Part shown: in pieces, positions 1 to 8,087 of the stretch
Layout of the letters: each line of letters starts with the position of its first letter
How positions within the stretch are numbered: position 1 is the stretch's first letter
Origin: Acinetobacter sp. ANC 3813
GTDB lineage: Bacteria; Pseudomonadota; Gammaproteobacteria; Pseudomonadales; Moraxellaceae
DNA length: 64,000 nt
NCBI RefSeq assembly: GCF_002135435.1
Contig: NZ_NEGK01000006.1
Location: 124,001 to 188,000 of the forward strand
Direction of reading: 5' to 3'
Program-made: the position numbers and the translations under genes
The notes under the pieces: generated by a model
The model's input: the letters and a program-made list of their open reading frames with translations, nothing else
Told to the model about the DNA's origin: nothing
The model's database searches: none

Positions 1-255
1 AACTTCCCAGAAATCGCGCTTCCTTTAACTGAAGGCAAGCACCGTTTACTGCACATTCACAAAAACATTCCAGGTGTATTGTCTAAAATCAATAACCTGT
101 TTGCAGAGCACGGCATCAACATTTCTGGCCAGTCTTTAATGACTAAAGGCGATGTGGGCTACTTGGTTATGGATGTAGACGCTACTGCATCTCAAGAAGC
201 GCTAGACACTTTGCATGCAGTTGAAGGTACAATCCGCGTACGCGTATTGTTCTAA
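1..255 (+). CDS. serA: D-3-phosphoglycerate dehydrogenase, C-terminal part (partial)
   Basis: The open frame enters from the left edge and stops with TAA after 84 codons. The visible part is a small ACT regulatory domain: a core like HKNIPGVLSKINNLFAEHGIN followed by a glycine-containing beta strand (GDVGYLVMDVD) and a final IRVRVLF. In SerA this domain binds L-serine and gives feedback control of the first step of serine synthesis, oxidation of 3-phosphoglycerate in the cytoplasm. The catalytic and NAD-binding domains lie outside the window. Other ACT-domain enzymes are possible in principle, but the sequence and the very C-terminal position fit SerA well. A rho-independent terminator follows immediately. 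Confidence 0.85.
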   Translation, partial: NFPEIALPLTEGKHRLLHIHKNIPGVLSKINNLFAEHGINISGQSLMTKGDVGYLVMDVDATASQEALDTLHAVEGTIRVRVLF

Positions 256-266
256 GTACTGCGCTA

Positions 267-299
267 AAAGCCACGGGCTGCGGCCTGTGGCTTTTTTGT
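267..299 (+). terminator. Rho-independent terminator after serA
   Basis: AAAAGCCAC and GTGGCTTTT arms enclose a GC-rich loop and are followed by a run of T. It lies 12 bases after the serA stop codon. Confidence 0.85.
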
Positions 300-364
300 T
301 TTTTAAGCTTCTGCTTTACTCTCCCGCTATCGAGAAATCGAAACAAATTTAGTATATTCAGCGC

Positions 365-1231
365 ATGCCGAATTTAAAAAATACGCCCCATGTGCACGCC
401 CTGTTGCTGCTGCTGATTGCAATGATCAGTATGCAAAGCAGCGGCTCGCTGGCCAAAATCCTCTTCAATCAATTTCCGATTCTGACCGTATCCAGCTTAC
501 GCCTTTTGCTGGGCTCACTGATTTTGGCGGTGATTTTCCGTATTTGGCAGGTCAATTTCAAACAGGTGAGATGGAAAGCGATTGCCAGTTACGGTATCGC
601 CTTAGCAGGCATGAATGCGCTGTTTTATTTATCCATTAATCGGCTGCCGCTCGGGATTGCGGTATCTTTTGAATTTATTGGGCCACTCAGTGTCGCACTG
701 TTTTATGCGCGGCAAAAATTTGATTTTATTTGGGTCGGCTTAGCCATTTTAGGCTTGGTGCTGCTGTTCCCATTTGATCAAGCCTCTGCACGTTTAGACC
801 CAATTGGCATTGCATTTGCGCTAGGCGCAGGCGCCTGCTGGGCGCTGTATATTGTGGCAGGTCAGAAACCGTCTGGTGTGTCGGGCAACCATACCGTTTG
901 CCTCGGCATGTTTGTCGGCATGCTCTGCCTGATGCCGCTTGCGCTGCTGATTGGCATGCCTACCTCAGCCTTTGAGCCATCGAATTTTATTTACTTTATT
1001 GCGCTGGCAGTCTTGGCCAGCGCCCTGCCCTTTACTCTAGAAATGATTGCGCTGCGCAATTTATCTGCCTTGAGTTTTGGCACATTGATGAGTGTAGAAC
1101 CCGCCATTGCCGCGCTGTCTGGATTTGTATTTTTAGGCGAGCAATTGCTGTGGACACAGTGGCTGGCGCTGGCGGTGATTATTACAGCATCCATCGGCTG
1201 TACTGTCACCACGCAGAAAGCGAGAAAGTAA
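365..1231 (+). CDS. EamA/DMT-family exporter, RhtA-like (paralogue 1)
   Basis: A 288-residue, very hydrophobic inner-membrane protein with about ten predicted transmembrane segments, arranged as two EamA repeats (about residues 10-135 and 145-280). The second half carries the family signature around LSALSFGTLMSVEPAIAAL and the end GEQLLWTQWLALAVI, as in RhtA-type exporters of threonine/homoserine; the actual substrate cannot be read from sequence. There is no Shine-Dalgarno sequence before the ATG. A -10-like TATATT sits at 353-358, which would start transcription at or near the ATG. The gene shares its first residues (MPN) and overall plan with the exporter at 3278-4153, so the two are paralogues separated by an opposed lipoprotein gene. 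Confidence 0.85.
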   Translation: MPNLKNTPHVHALLLLLIAMISMQSSGSLAKILFNQFPILTVSSLRLLLGSLILAVIFRIWQVNFKQVRWKAIASYGIALAGMNALFYLSINRLPLGIAVSFEFIGPLSVALFYARQKFDFIWVGLAILGLVLLFPFDQASARLDPIGIAFALGAGACWALYIVAGQKPSGVSGNHTVCLGMFVGMLCLMPLALLIGMPTSAFEPSNFIYFIALAVLASALPFTLEMIALRNLSALSFGTLMSVEPAIAALSGFVFLGEQLLWTQWLALAVIITASIGCTVTTQKARK

Positions 1232-1245
1232 TTGATTCATATGAA

Positions 1246-1277
1246 ATAAAAAACCGCACCAAAGTGCGGTTTTTTAT
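1246..1277. terminator. Bidirectional terminator between exporter and lipoprotein genes
   Basis: AAAAAACCGCAC and GTGCGGTTTTTT form a perfect stem with a CAAA-type loop. It has T-runs in both directions, so it can serve the exporter (+) and the convergent lipoprotein gene (-). Confidence 0.9.
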
Positions 1278-1293
1278 TTATTTAGCTGATTGA

Positions 1294-3090
1294 TTAGGAG
1301 ACTATCCAGCAAGTTGGATACATTAATGCAGGCGGATTGTTTGGATCAATTTCAACATTATTCATTGATGCATCACACCAATCAATTTGATCGAAATCAA
1401 ATTCAATTAAGCTGCTGTCATAAATATTTTCCGAAGACCAATAGTCTGGTTTCTGCAGATCACCTTTCTCCAGTACCCCATCTGCACTCACCCATGCCCA
1501 ATCTGTTTCAGCCTGAGGAGGGATTGGAAGATATGCGCTGAAGGTTTGGTTTAACGGCAAACGGTATTGTTTATAAAATGACGGCTGCTCAGTCTGGGTA
1601 TTTACCCGCGCGTAGTTTCCTCGTAAATACACCATGCAATACGACGGATCAGCTTCTGAAGACTTACAGCGCAGATTCACCTGATGCTGATCAAACAGCT
1701 TCGTCACGCTGCTGAGTTTAATCGTGACATTGCCTGTCAAGCCCGATGTCATTGTACCAGTCGCTTGATACACAGCATTGCCCTGTTCATATTGAGCACT
1801 GGCCGCGACCCAAGTTAAGTGCGCCGCATTTTTCAAGCCTGAAATAATTCGGCCGCCTTCTTCAGGCACCGCAAAGGATACGCCATTAAATTGCCCGGAA
1901 CAGGCCACTGCCTTATTGTCAACGGTTACACATTTCACAAAGTTATTGGTCGTTGGCGCACCTAAATCAATCACCACATTCTTGTCATTTGGCAGCATCG
2001 ACGTTTTTGAGCCGATTAAAGTGCCAGAGCTATCTTTTGCAGTCCATTGAATCTGCCCCTCAGAAGGCATATTAATAATATCTACACCAGCTGCTGAAAT
2101 CGCATTGGTTTTGGTTAAAACAGAGAGGTCTTTCAATATAACCTGTGCGGTGATGTTGCAAGGTACAAAAACATTGGCCGACTGGCATTTCACATTGACT
2201 GAACCTGGATTTTCAAATTTGAAATCCCAGTTCCAAGTCGAAAAATGCGATACTGTTGCATGCACTGCAAGACCTACAGGAGAGCTTAGAGACGAAATCA
2301 CTTGTCCTTCACCTTCTTCTACCCATAAGCCCTTGGCTTCATCAAAATGCCACATTGGAATTTTAAATCCAGCGCTTAAAATTTGGTTATTAATACTATC
2401 GACCGGCAAATCCATTTGAATATCAGCTGTTTTTCCTTTAGCGAGCTGTAAATGCTCGCCAGCCGCATTCTTAAAGGTCGCTGTAATCATCCCCACGCTG
2501 ATGAGATTGGTGATTTGACCATTGGCTGTCATTGCAACGCCATTTGCAGGCATGGCATTTAAATCACTGCTTTGAATATCCCACGGACTGAACTCCACAG
2601 TGACCGCACCTGTGGCAGGCTGGCCATTGGGCAATACAAATGCATTTGCCGGAATGGTGATTTTTGCATGGCTATAAGCAGATTCAATAACTTGCGCATT
2701 TTCAATTTGAGCAACATTCACCACTTGCTTAATATCGAGCATATTTGCCGTGATATTTGCTAAGTCTTTAACATTAATGCTAACAGACTGGTTAATAAAT
2801 CCTGAACGGCTTAAACGCACGGCTACAGAACTAGCAGATGCAGGAATTTTCACCTTAAAAGAAGCCAAACCATTACTGTCTGTTTTAAAGGTCTGGCCTG
2901 CTATCATGATGGTTACATCTGCCAGAGCAGTGCCTTGAGCGCTCTGAACATAAGCAGACACTGCTTTTTCAACCGTAACTTCTGTTTGTGAGGGCTGAGT
3001 ATTGGAGTCATTGCCCGATCCGCATCCAATCAGCGGCACTGTTAAAACACATGCGGCAAGCATGGCCTGAAACTGTTGTTTTAATATCAT
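1294..3090 (-). CDS. Large secreted lipoprotein with carboxypeptidase-regulatory-like domain
   Basis: A 598-residue protein that starts with a lipoprotein signal peptide; the lipobox is LIGC with the lipidated cysteine at residue 23. It is followed by a Ser/Thr/Gln-rich linker and then a beta-rich segment (about residues 40-115: SAYVQSAQGTALADVTIMI and following) typical of the carboxypeptidase regulatory-like (Ig-like) fold. The rest contains repeated beta-strand patterns and several Cys pairs (NVKCQSANVFVPC, CVTVDNKAVAC, CKSSEADPSYC) that look like disulfides formed in the periplasm. I see no enzymatic motif. It is probably outer-membrane-anchored with a binding or structural role; the function is unknown. 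It is transcribed opposite to the two flanking exporters. Confidence 0.75.
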   Translation of the reverse strand: MILKQQFQAMLAACVLTVPLIGCGSGNDSNTQPSQTEVTVEKAVSAYVQSAQGTALADVTIMIAGQTFKTDSNGLASFKVKIPASASSVAVRLSRSGFINQSVSINVKDLANITANMLDIKQVVNVAQIENAQVIESAYSHAKITIPANAFVLPNGQPATGAVTVEFSPWDIQSSDLNAMPANGVAMTANGQITNLISVGMITATFKNAAGEHLQLAKGKTADIQMDLPVDSINNQILSAGFKIPMWHFDEAKGLWVEEGEGQVISSLSSPVGLAVHATVSHFSTWNWDFKFENPGSVNVKCQSANVFVPCNITAQVILKDLSVLTKTNAISAAGVDIINMPSEGQIQWTAKDSSGTLIGSKTSMLPNDKNVVIDLGAPTTNNFVKCVTVDNKAVACSGQFNGVSFAVPEEGGRIISGLKNAAHLTWVAASAQYEQGNAVYQATGTMTSGLTGNVTIKLSSVTKLFDQHQVNLRCKSSEADPSYCMVYLRGNYARVNTQTEQPSFYKQYRLPLNQTFSAYLPIPPQAETDWAWVSADGVLEKGDLQKPDYWSSENIYDSSLIEFDFDQIDWCDASMNNVEIDPNNPPALMYPTCWIVS

Positions 3091-3277
3091 TATTATTACT
3101 CTTTATTAAAATAAGACGCACCAAAAGCCGCACATTATTGTTTTTATTTATATTGAGATCAAATACAGCGCACTATTCACATGAACAGCAAGGCATGAAT
3201 GCGCTGCCAAACACTGTTCATTCAGCAAGTGCGCTATAATTCAGCACATTGCCCATTTAAATCCTGCTGTCTATTTT

Positions 3278-4153
3278 ATGCCGAATGCTCAAGCGCTTGC
3301 CGTGCTGTATATGATCCTGTCCATGGTGTCATATCAAATCAGCGCATCTTTTGCCAAACAGCTGTTTACTGTACTGGATCCGCTGAGCGTGACCATTCTG
3401 CGCTTGAGCTTTGCAGCGGTTATTGTCTGCCTGATGTTCCGGTCTTGGCAAATTGTCAAACGGCTGCCCTATTTAAGATGGCGTGAGCTGCTATGTTACA
3501 GCGCTTCACTGTGCCTCATGAATGTGCTGTTCTATATGTCTTTGGGTAAATTGCCGCAAGGTATTGCAGTGGGATTGGAATTTATTGGCCCCTTGGGCTT
3601 AGCCTTATTGTCCATTCAGCGGCGCAGCGATTACGTCTGGGTACTGCTGGCGATCGCAGGCATCGCCTTGATGGTGCCTTGGGGACAAACCGCCAGCGCT
3701 GAGTTTTCAATGATAGGCGCTGCCTGTGCGCTGGGCGCAGGTCTGTGCTGGGCATTTTATATTTATTTCGGGCAAAAGGTGGTGCATCAAAATATCGGCA
3801 TGCATGCGCTGACCATTGCCATTACGCTCTCGGCACTGACCTTGCTGCCGATCGGGCTCTACCGTGATGCACCCGCACTGCTGCACACTGAGTATTGGGG
3901 CAAAGCCCTTACGATTGCTATTTTAGCCACAGCCATTCCCTATGCTTTAGATTTAAAAGCGCTGAAACAGCTGAATAAACTCAGCTACGGCACTTTATCC
4001 AGCCTTTCTCCTGCACTGGCAGCGCTGACAGGGCTGGTCTTGCTGGGCGAACAAATTGGCCTACTGCAATGGGCTGCGCTGTTCTGCGTCATGGTTGCAT
4101 CTATAGGTGTGACCTTAAAGTCATCGCAGGATTCATCCGCAAAATCGGCTTAG
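3278..4153 (+). CDS. EamA/DMT-family exporter, RhtA-like (paralogue 2)
   Basis: A 291-residue membrane protein with about ten transmembrane segments and two EamA repeats. It matches paralogue 1 (365-1231) in length and key stretches, for example LPQGIAVGLEFIGPLG versus LPLGIAVSFEFIGPLS and a shared ending with GEQ and a final hydrophobic helix. It is probably an exporter of small amino acids or related metabolites from the cytoplasm; the substrate is not determined. A TATAAT hexamer lies at 3235-3240, about 38 bases before the ATG, and no clear ribosome binding site is present. The upstream DNA around TATAATTCAG resembles that of paralogue 1, which supports duplication of a promoter-gene unit. 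Confidence 0.85.
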   Translation: MPNAQALAVLYMILSMVSYQISASFAKQLFTVLDPLSVTILRLSFAAVIVCLMFRSWQIVKRLPYLRWRELLCYSASLCLMNVLFYMSLGKLPQGIAVGLEFIGPLGLALLSIQRRSDYVWVLLAIAGIALMVPWGQTASAEFSMIGAACALGAGLCWAFYIYFGQKVVHQNIGMHALTIAITLSALTLLPIGLYRDAPALLHTEYWGKALTIAILATAIPYALDLKALKQLNKLSYGTLSSLSPALAALTGLVLLGEQIGLLQWAALFCVMVASIGVTLKSSQDSSAKSA

Positions 4154-4199
4154 ACCTTGAGCAAGCATAGAGTCACGCAGCTCTGCATCTTCAAAAATC

Positions 4200-4231
4200 A
4201 AGACAGCCTATTCCACCAAGCTGTCTTTTTC
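4200..4231 (+). terminator. Terminator of exporter 2, inside the 3' end of the next gene
   Basis: AAGACAGC (4200-4207) pairs with GCTGTCTT (4220-4227), followed by T-run. The stem overlaps the last codons of the convergent hemerythrin-like gene. Confidence 0.7.
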
Positions 4232-4669
4232 TTTGCGTTTATATTTTGTGTATTCAGCCAAATATTGCTGAGCTAACTCCGACTTTTGCGCTTGCGTTAA
4301 AATTTTTCCCGCTTGCTGAAAAAAACCGTGCTCCTCTTCTTTTAAATGATGATGTACCGTTTCTGACAATTTTTTAGCAATCGCCAGCCAGCCTGGATTG
4401 CTGAATTCAGTCTCAGTCAGCTGCTCCAGCAGCTCATCCATTTTATGATGTTCAGCTAATGCATGACGGGTGATATTCAGCCCCGAATCCGTCATCATGA
4501 GTGGAATATATAAATAGCGGTCTTCACCCACGGCATGCGCGAATAATTCATTTTTCAGCAATTCAAATAAATTTCTGCGGTCTGGCGTATCACCTGAAGT
4601 ATTCAGCAGCTGCGCTGCAAGTTCCCGCTGTTTCTCGTGACTCTGGCGTAAAGCTTCAAAGATATTCAT
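4208..4669 (-). CDS. Hemerythrin-like HHE domain protein
   Basis: A soluble all-helical protein of about 153 residues. It shows the ligand pattern of a hemerythrin/HHE di-iron domain: H11 (SHEKQR), H45 and E49 (HAVGED), H74/H75 (AEHHKMDELL) and a late HHHLKEEEHGFF segment. Such proteins bind a non-haem di-iron centre and are linked to oxygen, nitric oxide or iron handling; the exact role here is unknown. I start it at the ATG at 4669 because an AGAGG ribosome binding site lies just upstream and the sequence MNIFEALRQSH is a sensible N terminus. The open frame extends 12 codons further, to 4705. The gene stands alone, convergent with exporter 2. Confidence 0.8.
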   Translation of the reverse strand: MNIFEALRQSHEKQRELAAQLLNTSGDTPDRRNLFELLKNELFAHAVGEDRYLYIPLMMTDSGLNITRHALAEHHKMDELLEQLTETEFSNPGWLAIAKKLSETVHHHLKEEEHGFFQQAGKILTQAQKSELAQQYLAEYTKYKRKEKDSLVE

Positions 4670-4796
4670 CATGGCCTCTAAATGCTTGAGCTGGATAGAC
4701 ATCAAACTTACCCTATTTTTCTAAAAAATAAGTTTGGCTGTGTTTCAGCCTATCGCAATCAGCATTAGAGCGCTATAACACTCTGTTAAATTTTGT

Positions 4797-5570
4797 TCAG
4801 CTCTGCCCTGTAATGGTTTGATAACCCAAGCGGATAATCAGCACACTGACCAAAATTAAAAACAAAATACGGATAAAGCCGCTGCCGTATTTCAAAGCAG
4901 CCTTCACCCCAACAATTGAACCGACAATATTCGCTACAGCCATCATGCCGCCAATGGCAAACAGGACATGTCCGGTCGGGGCAAAAAAGCTCAATGCCGC
5001 TAAATTTGTAGTGAGATTGGCAATTTTAGACAACGCAGAAGCATGCAGAAAGTCTGCTTTTAAATAGCGGATAAAAAAGAAAATGAAAAAACTGCCCGTA
5101 CCGGGTCCAAAAATACCGTCATAAAAACCAATGGCCAGACTGCCTGCTGCCGCCAGCAGTAAAATCTTTGGCGTCAGCTCTTGGCGGATATGCACCTGTC
5201 CAAACTGCTTCTTCATAAAGGTATAAATCGCAATGACGATCAGCATGACCAGTACGAAGGGCCGCAAGACTTCTTTTGGCACCATCGACACACAGGCAGC
5301 GCCTGCAAATGAAGCCACAAACGCACAGGCAGCAATGACTGCCAGCAGCTTCCAGCGCAGTTTGACTTGGCGTAAAAAAGAATAAGAAGCCGAAGCTGTA
5401 CCAAAAATGGAAGACAGTTTATTGGTGCCGAATACTGTCGCCGGCGACAGCTGCGGCATGGCATTCATAATGGCTGGAATTTGAATCAGCCCGCCGCCGC
5501 CTACTGCAGCATCAATCGCCCCAGCAAAGAAAGCAAAAAACAGCAGGCTTAAGATAATTTCAATTTCCAC
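4797..5570 (-). CDS. TSUP-family permease (TauE/SafE type)
   Basis: A 257-residue inner-membrane protein with about eight hydrophobic segments and the TSUP signature AAVGGGGLIQIPAIM near the N terminus, repeated in variant form as FYDGIFGPGTGSFF in the second half. The family moves sulfite, sulfoacetate and other anions or organosulfur compounds out of, or into, the cell. The substrate cannot be assigned. It follows truB on the same strand after 39 bases and may be read through from it, although no functional link is obvious. Two sulfate-binding protein genes lie about 55 kb away in this window, too far to argue for a shared operon. Confidence 0.85.
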   Translation of the reverse strand: MEIEIILSLLFFAFFAGAIDAAVGGGGLIQIPAIMNAMPQLSPATVFGTNKLSSIFGTASASYSFLRQVKLRWKLLAVIAACAFVASFAGAACVSMVPKEVLRPFVLVMLIVIAIYTFMKKQFGQVHIRQELTPKILLLAAAGSLAIGFYDGIFGPGTGSFFIFFFIRYLKADFLHASALSKIANLTTNLAALSFFAPTGHVLFAIGGMMAVANIVGSIVGVKAALKYGSGFIRILFLILVSVLIIRLGYQTITGQS

Positions 5571-5609
5571 AGTACGGGCCTTAAATGAATGAAAGTTTAA
5601 GAATCGGGA

Positions 5610-6515
5610 TTAAAGATTTAAAACACGTTTCGGCACCAGACGTTTATGCTCAGTGATTTCCGCCAAGCCTAAACATTTCTCGCCATCAAAGACCAACGCT
5701 TCCGGCACTGCGTCATGCTCAATATTGCTTTCCATACCGCGGCTGAAAAATTCAGCTCGGCCTTCCGGCACTTGCACTTTGGGAAAGTGATCAATCGGAG
5801 CATAGACCGGCAGTAATAGCGCTTCTCGCTCTGGCTCCGTTAGACTTTCCAAATATTCAATGGTATGGCTTGGAATCAGCTGAAACTGCCCCGTTTGAAT
5901 CCGGTGCAAATAGGTCAAATGCCCATAGCTGCCCAGCGCTTTAGCAATATCTTCACCTAGAACTCGAATATACGTGCCTTTTGAACAGGTCACATCCAGC
6001 GTAATGCTATTTTCTGTAAAAGACAGCAATTGAATGGCTTCAATAGTGATCGGACGCGCTTCACGCTCAATCTCAATGCCTTTGCGCGCCAACTCATAGA
6101 GCGGACGGCCTTCTTTTTTCAACGCTGAATACATTGGCGGCACTTGCAGAATATCGCCGGTAAATTGCTGCAGCACTTCTAAAATTTTAGCCTCATTCAG
6201 CACAGGAACCGTTTGCTCCATCAGCATTTCACCTTCAGTGTCACCCGTGGTTGTGCTGTGCCCTAAAAAAACCGTCGTTTCATAACGCTTTACAGAATCT
6301 AATAAATAATGCGAAAACTTAGTCGCTTCACCTAAGCAAATCGGCAGCAAGCCTGAAGCCAAAGGATCTAAGGCGCCGGTATGCCCTGCCTTTTGCGCGC
6401 GGAATAGCCAGCGCACTTTTTGCAAAGCACCGTTAGAACTGATGCCTAGCGGTTTATTTAATAAAAAAACACCGCTAATATGACGGCGCTGAATTTTTTT
6501 GGCAGATGGTTTCAT
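5610..6515 (-). CDS. truB: tRNA pseudouridine-55 synthase
   Basis: A protein of about 301 residues that isomerises U55 of the T-loop in nearly all tRNAs. The catalytic motif [13 protein letters not shown] is present with the nucleophilic aspartate at about residue 50. The N-terminal [13 protein letters not shown] motif and the C-terminal extension, which in bacteria helps position the T-arm, are also seen. I chose the start at 6515 (MKPSAKKIQ) because the ten codons before it in the open frame (RSILLLIFA) are hydrophobic and unlike TruB family starts; 6545 remains possible. In many bacteria truB follows rbfA/infB. Here its upstream neighbour is the divergent lipase foldase gene, so it has its own promoter in the 140-base gap. 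Confidence 0.93.
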   Translation of the reverse strand: MKPSAKKIQRRHISGVFLLNKPLGISSNGALQKVRWLFRAQKAGHTGALDPLASGLLPICLGEATKFSHYLLDSVKRYETTVFLGHSTTTGDTEGEMLMEQTVPVLNEAKILEVLQQFTGDILQVPPMYSALKKEGRPLYELARKGIEIEREARPITIEAIQLLSFTENSITLDVTCSKGTYIRVLGEDIAKALGSYGHLTYLHRIQTGQFQLIPSHTIEYLESLTEPEREALLLPVYAPIDHFPKVQVPEGRAEFFSRGMESNIEHDAVPEALVFDGEKCLGLAEITEHKRLVPKRVLNL

Positions 6516-6655
6516 AGCAAAAATAAGCAAAAGAATACTGCGCAATGGTAACTGAATCTTTACAACTTTTCTGTGATTTTGTCTTTCAGCTGTGGCATAT
6601 TCAGACCCATTGCATCATTGATAACAAATAAAATCTAAAAAAGGCGCATGAGGAT

Positions 6656-7684
6656 ATGCAGAAAAACAAACTATGGATCTTAGCCGCTGCAGTCATTATC
6701 GCGATTGGCGCATTAATTTTTTGGCTGTCACCCAATAAAGGCAGCACGCCTGCTGCAGAAAATACTGATCAGCAAAGCACTCTGGCCGCTGGCGAAATGG
6801 CGTCATCACAGGCCGCCAGCACTGGCGGAACTTCTTTCAGCAGCCGAAGCCAGCAAGATACGGAAATCAACTGCCAAATGAAGCTGGACAGCTCCAACCG
6901 CTTAATTGTGAATGAACAAACTCGAAACTGTTTTGAGTATTTCATTACCCAATACGGCGAAAAATCAATTGAACAGATCAGGAAAGATTTTAAAACCTAT
7001 ATTGATGAAGACTACAAAGAACCTGCGCTGTCACAGATTCTAGACTTGTGGAACCGCTATATGGACTATCGTGAAAAGCTGGGCAGCTTGCAAGCGCCTA
7101 ACTTGAGTCAGGATGATCCTCAATACTACCGCTCAGTGTTTAACAGCACTCAAAATATACGTAAGCAATTCTTTTCAGATTATGAAATTGAAGGCTTATT
7201 TGGCGCGGAAAACACTTATCACATTTATACCTTAAAACGCCTAGACGTGATTAATGATAAATCCCTGAGCGAACAGGAAAAGGCGCAAAAATTAAAAGCG
7301 CTGTTTGATGAACTGCCAGCAGAATGGAAAGAAAACTTAGAGCAAATTAATAAACTGGAAGATTTACGCAAACTCACAGCAGACATAAAAGCTCGCGGCG
7401 GCTCAGCAGAAGAAATTCATCAAATGCGTACAAATTTGGTTGGACCTGAAGCAACGCAGCGTTTAGAAAAGCTCGATACACAGCGCGCTGACTGGAAGAG
7501 CAATGTAAACAGCTATTTATCAGAACGTGACAGCATCATGAAAAGCGGCATGGGTGATGATGCAAAACAAAAAGCAGTCAATCAGCTTCGCGGACAATAT
7601 TTTAAAGCCAAAGAAGATCAGCTGCGGGTCAATACCTTTGAGACGCTGCATGATCAAGGTGAAAAACTGCCCTTCAGTGAATAA
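6656..7684 (+). CDS. lifO: Lipase-specific foldase (lipase chaperone, Lif)
   Basis: A 342-residue protein with one N-terminal membrane anchor (about residues 5-23), then a Ser/Gln/Ala-rich linker and a long, charged, helical periplasmic domain. This is the plan of the steric chaperones that fold secreted lipases of families I.1/I.2 in the periplasm before type II secretion. The family motif, normally written RxxFDY(F/C)L(S/T)A, appears here as RNCFEYFITQYGE (about residues 84-96), so Asp has become Glu and the S/T-A is TQ. It lies upstream of two lipase genes, the order known for Acinetobacter, whereas in Pseudomonas the foldase gene follows. A terminator separates it from the first lipase, so the lipases have their own promoters. 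Confidence 0.85.
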   Translation: MQKNKLWILAAAVIIAIGALIFWLSPNKGSTPAAENTDQQSTLAAGEMASSQAASTGGTSFSSRSQQDTEINCQMKLDSSNRLIVNEQTRNCFEYFITQYGEKSIEQIRKDFKTYIDEDYKEPALSQILDLWNRYMDYREKLGSLQAPNLSQDDPQYYRSVFNSTQNIRKQFFSDYEIEGLFGAENTYHIYTLKRLDVINDKSLSEQEKAQKLKALFDELPAEWKENLEQINKLEDLRKLTADIKARGGSAEEIHQMRTNLVGPEATQRLEKLDTQRADWKSNVNSYLSERDSIMKSGMGDDAKQKAVNQLRGQYFKAKEDQLRVNTFETLHDQGEKLPFSE

Positions 7685-8087
7685 AACCAGCTAAGGCAGC
7701 ATGCATTTTTACTGCTGTGTAAAGACCTGAGTAATTTAATGATCTGTTTCACATTTAAAGGACGCCTAAGCGTCCTTTAATATTTTATCACTCAAAAAAA
7801 ATCAAAATTCAGCATCCGTCCACGTTACACTTTTAGTCATTTTTTAAACTCAAAAGGCGGTTAAATTACAAATTAGTGACATTCTTTGATGGTTGGTGGC
7901 CTGAAATGACATGGAAATAAACATGTGTCATGAAAAAATACTTGGGCATCTGCTTTATTTTCACTCTCTAAACTACAACATGGATATTTCTTCAGGGAAC
8001 TATTGAATATTCACACAAAGATGCACCGGAGAGTTTGCTTTACCTTAAAAAAACAGTAATAAAAACAAACCAAACAAAGGAATGCAT
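7685..8087 (+). other. Intergenic region: foldase terminator and lipase 1 promoter region
   Basis: There is no gene in these 403 bases. They contain the terminator at 7756-7787 and, at 7906-7931, an interrupted inverted repeat with ATGACA and TGTCAT arms, preceded by a further TGACAT at 7877-7882. These could be an operator for lipase regulation, but no regulator is known from the sequence. I found no convincing -24/-12 promoter. Confidence 0.5.
7756..7787 (+). terminator. Terminator after lifO
   Basis: AAAGGACGC and GCGTCCTTT pair around a CTAA loop, followed by an AT-rich tail. It lies 72 bases after the lifO stop codon. Confidence 0.7.

Noticed and set aside
7860..8087. Search for a sigma-54 promoter before lipase 1, known for some Pseudomonas lipases.
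   Set aside because: GG-rich stretches such as TTGGTGGCC and TTGGGCATC do not have GC at the required ten-base spacing.
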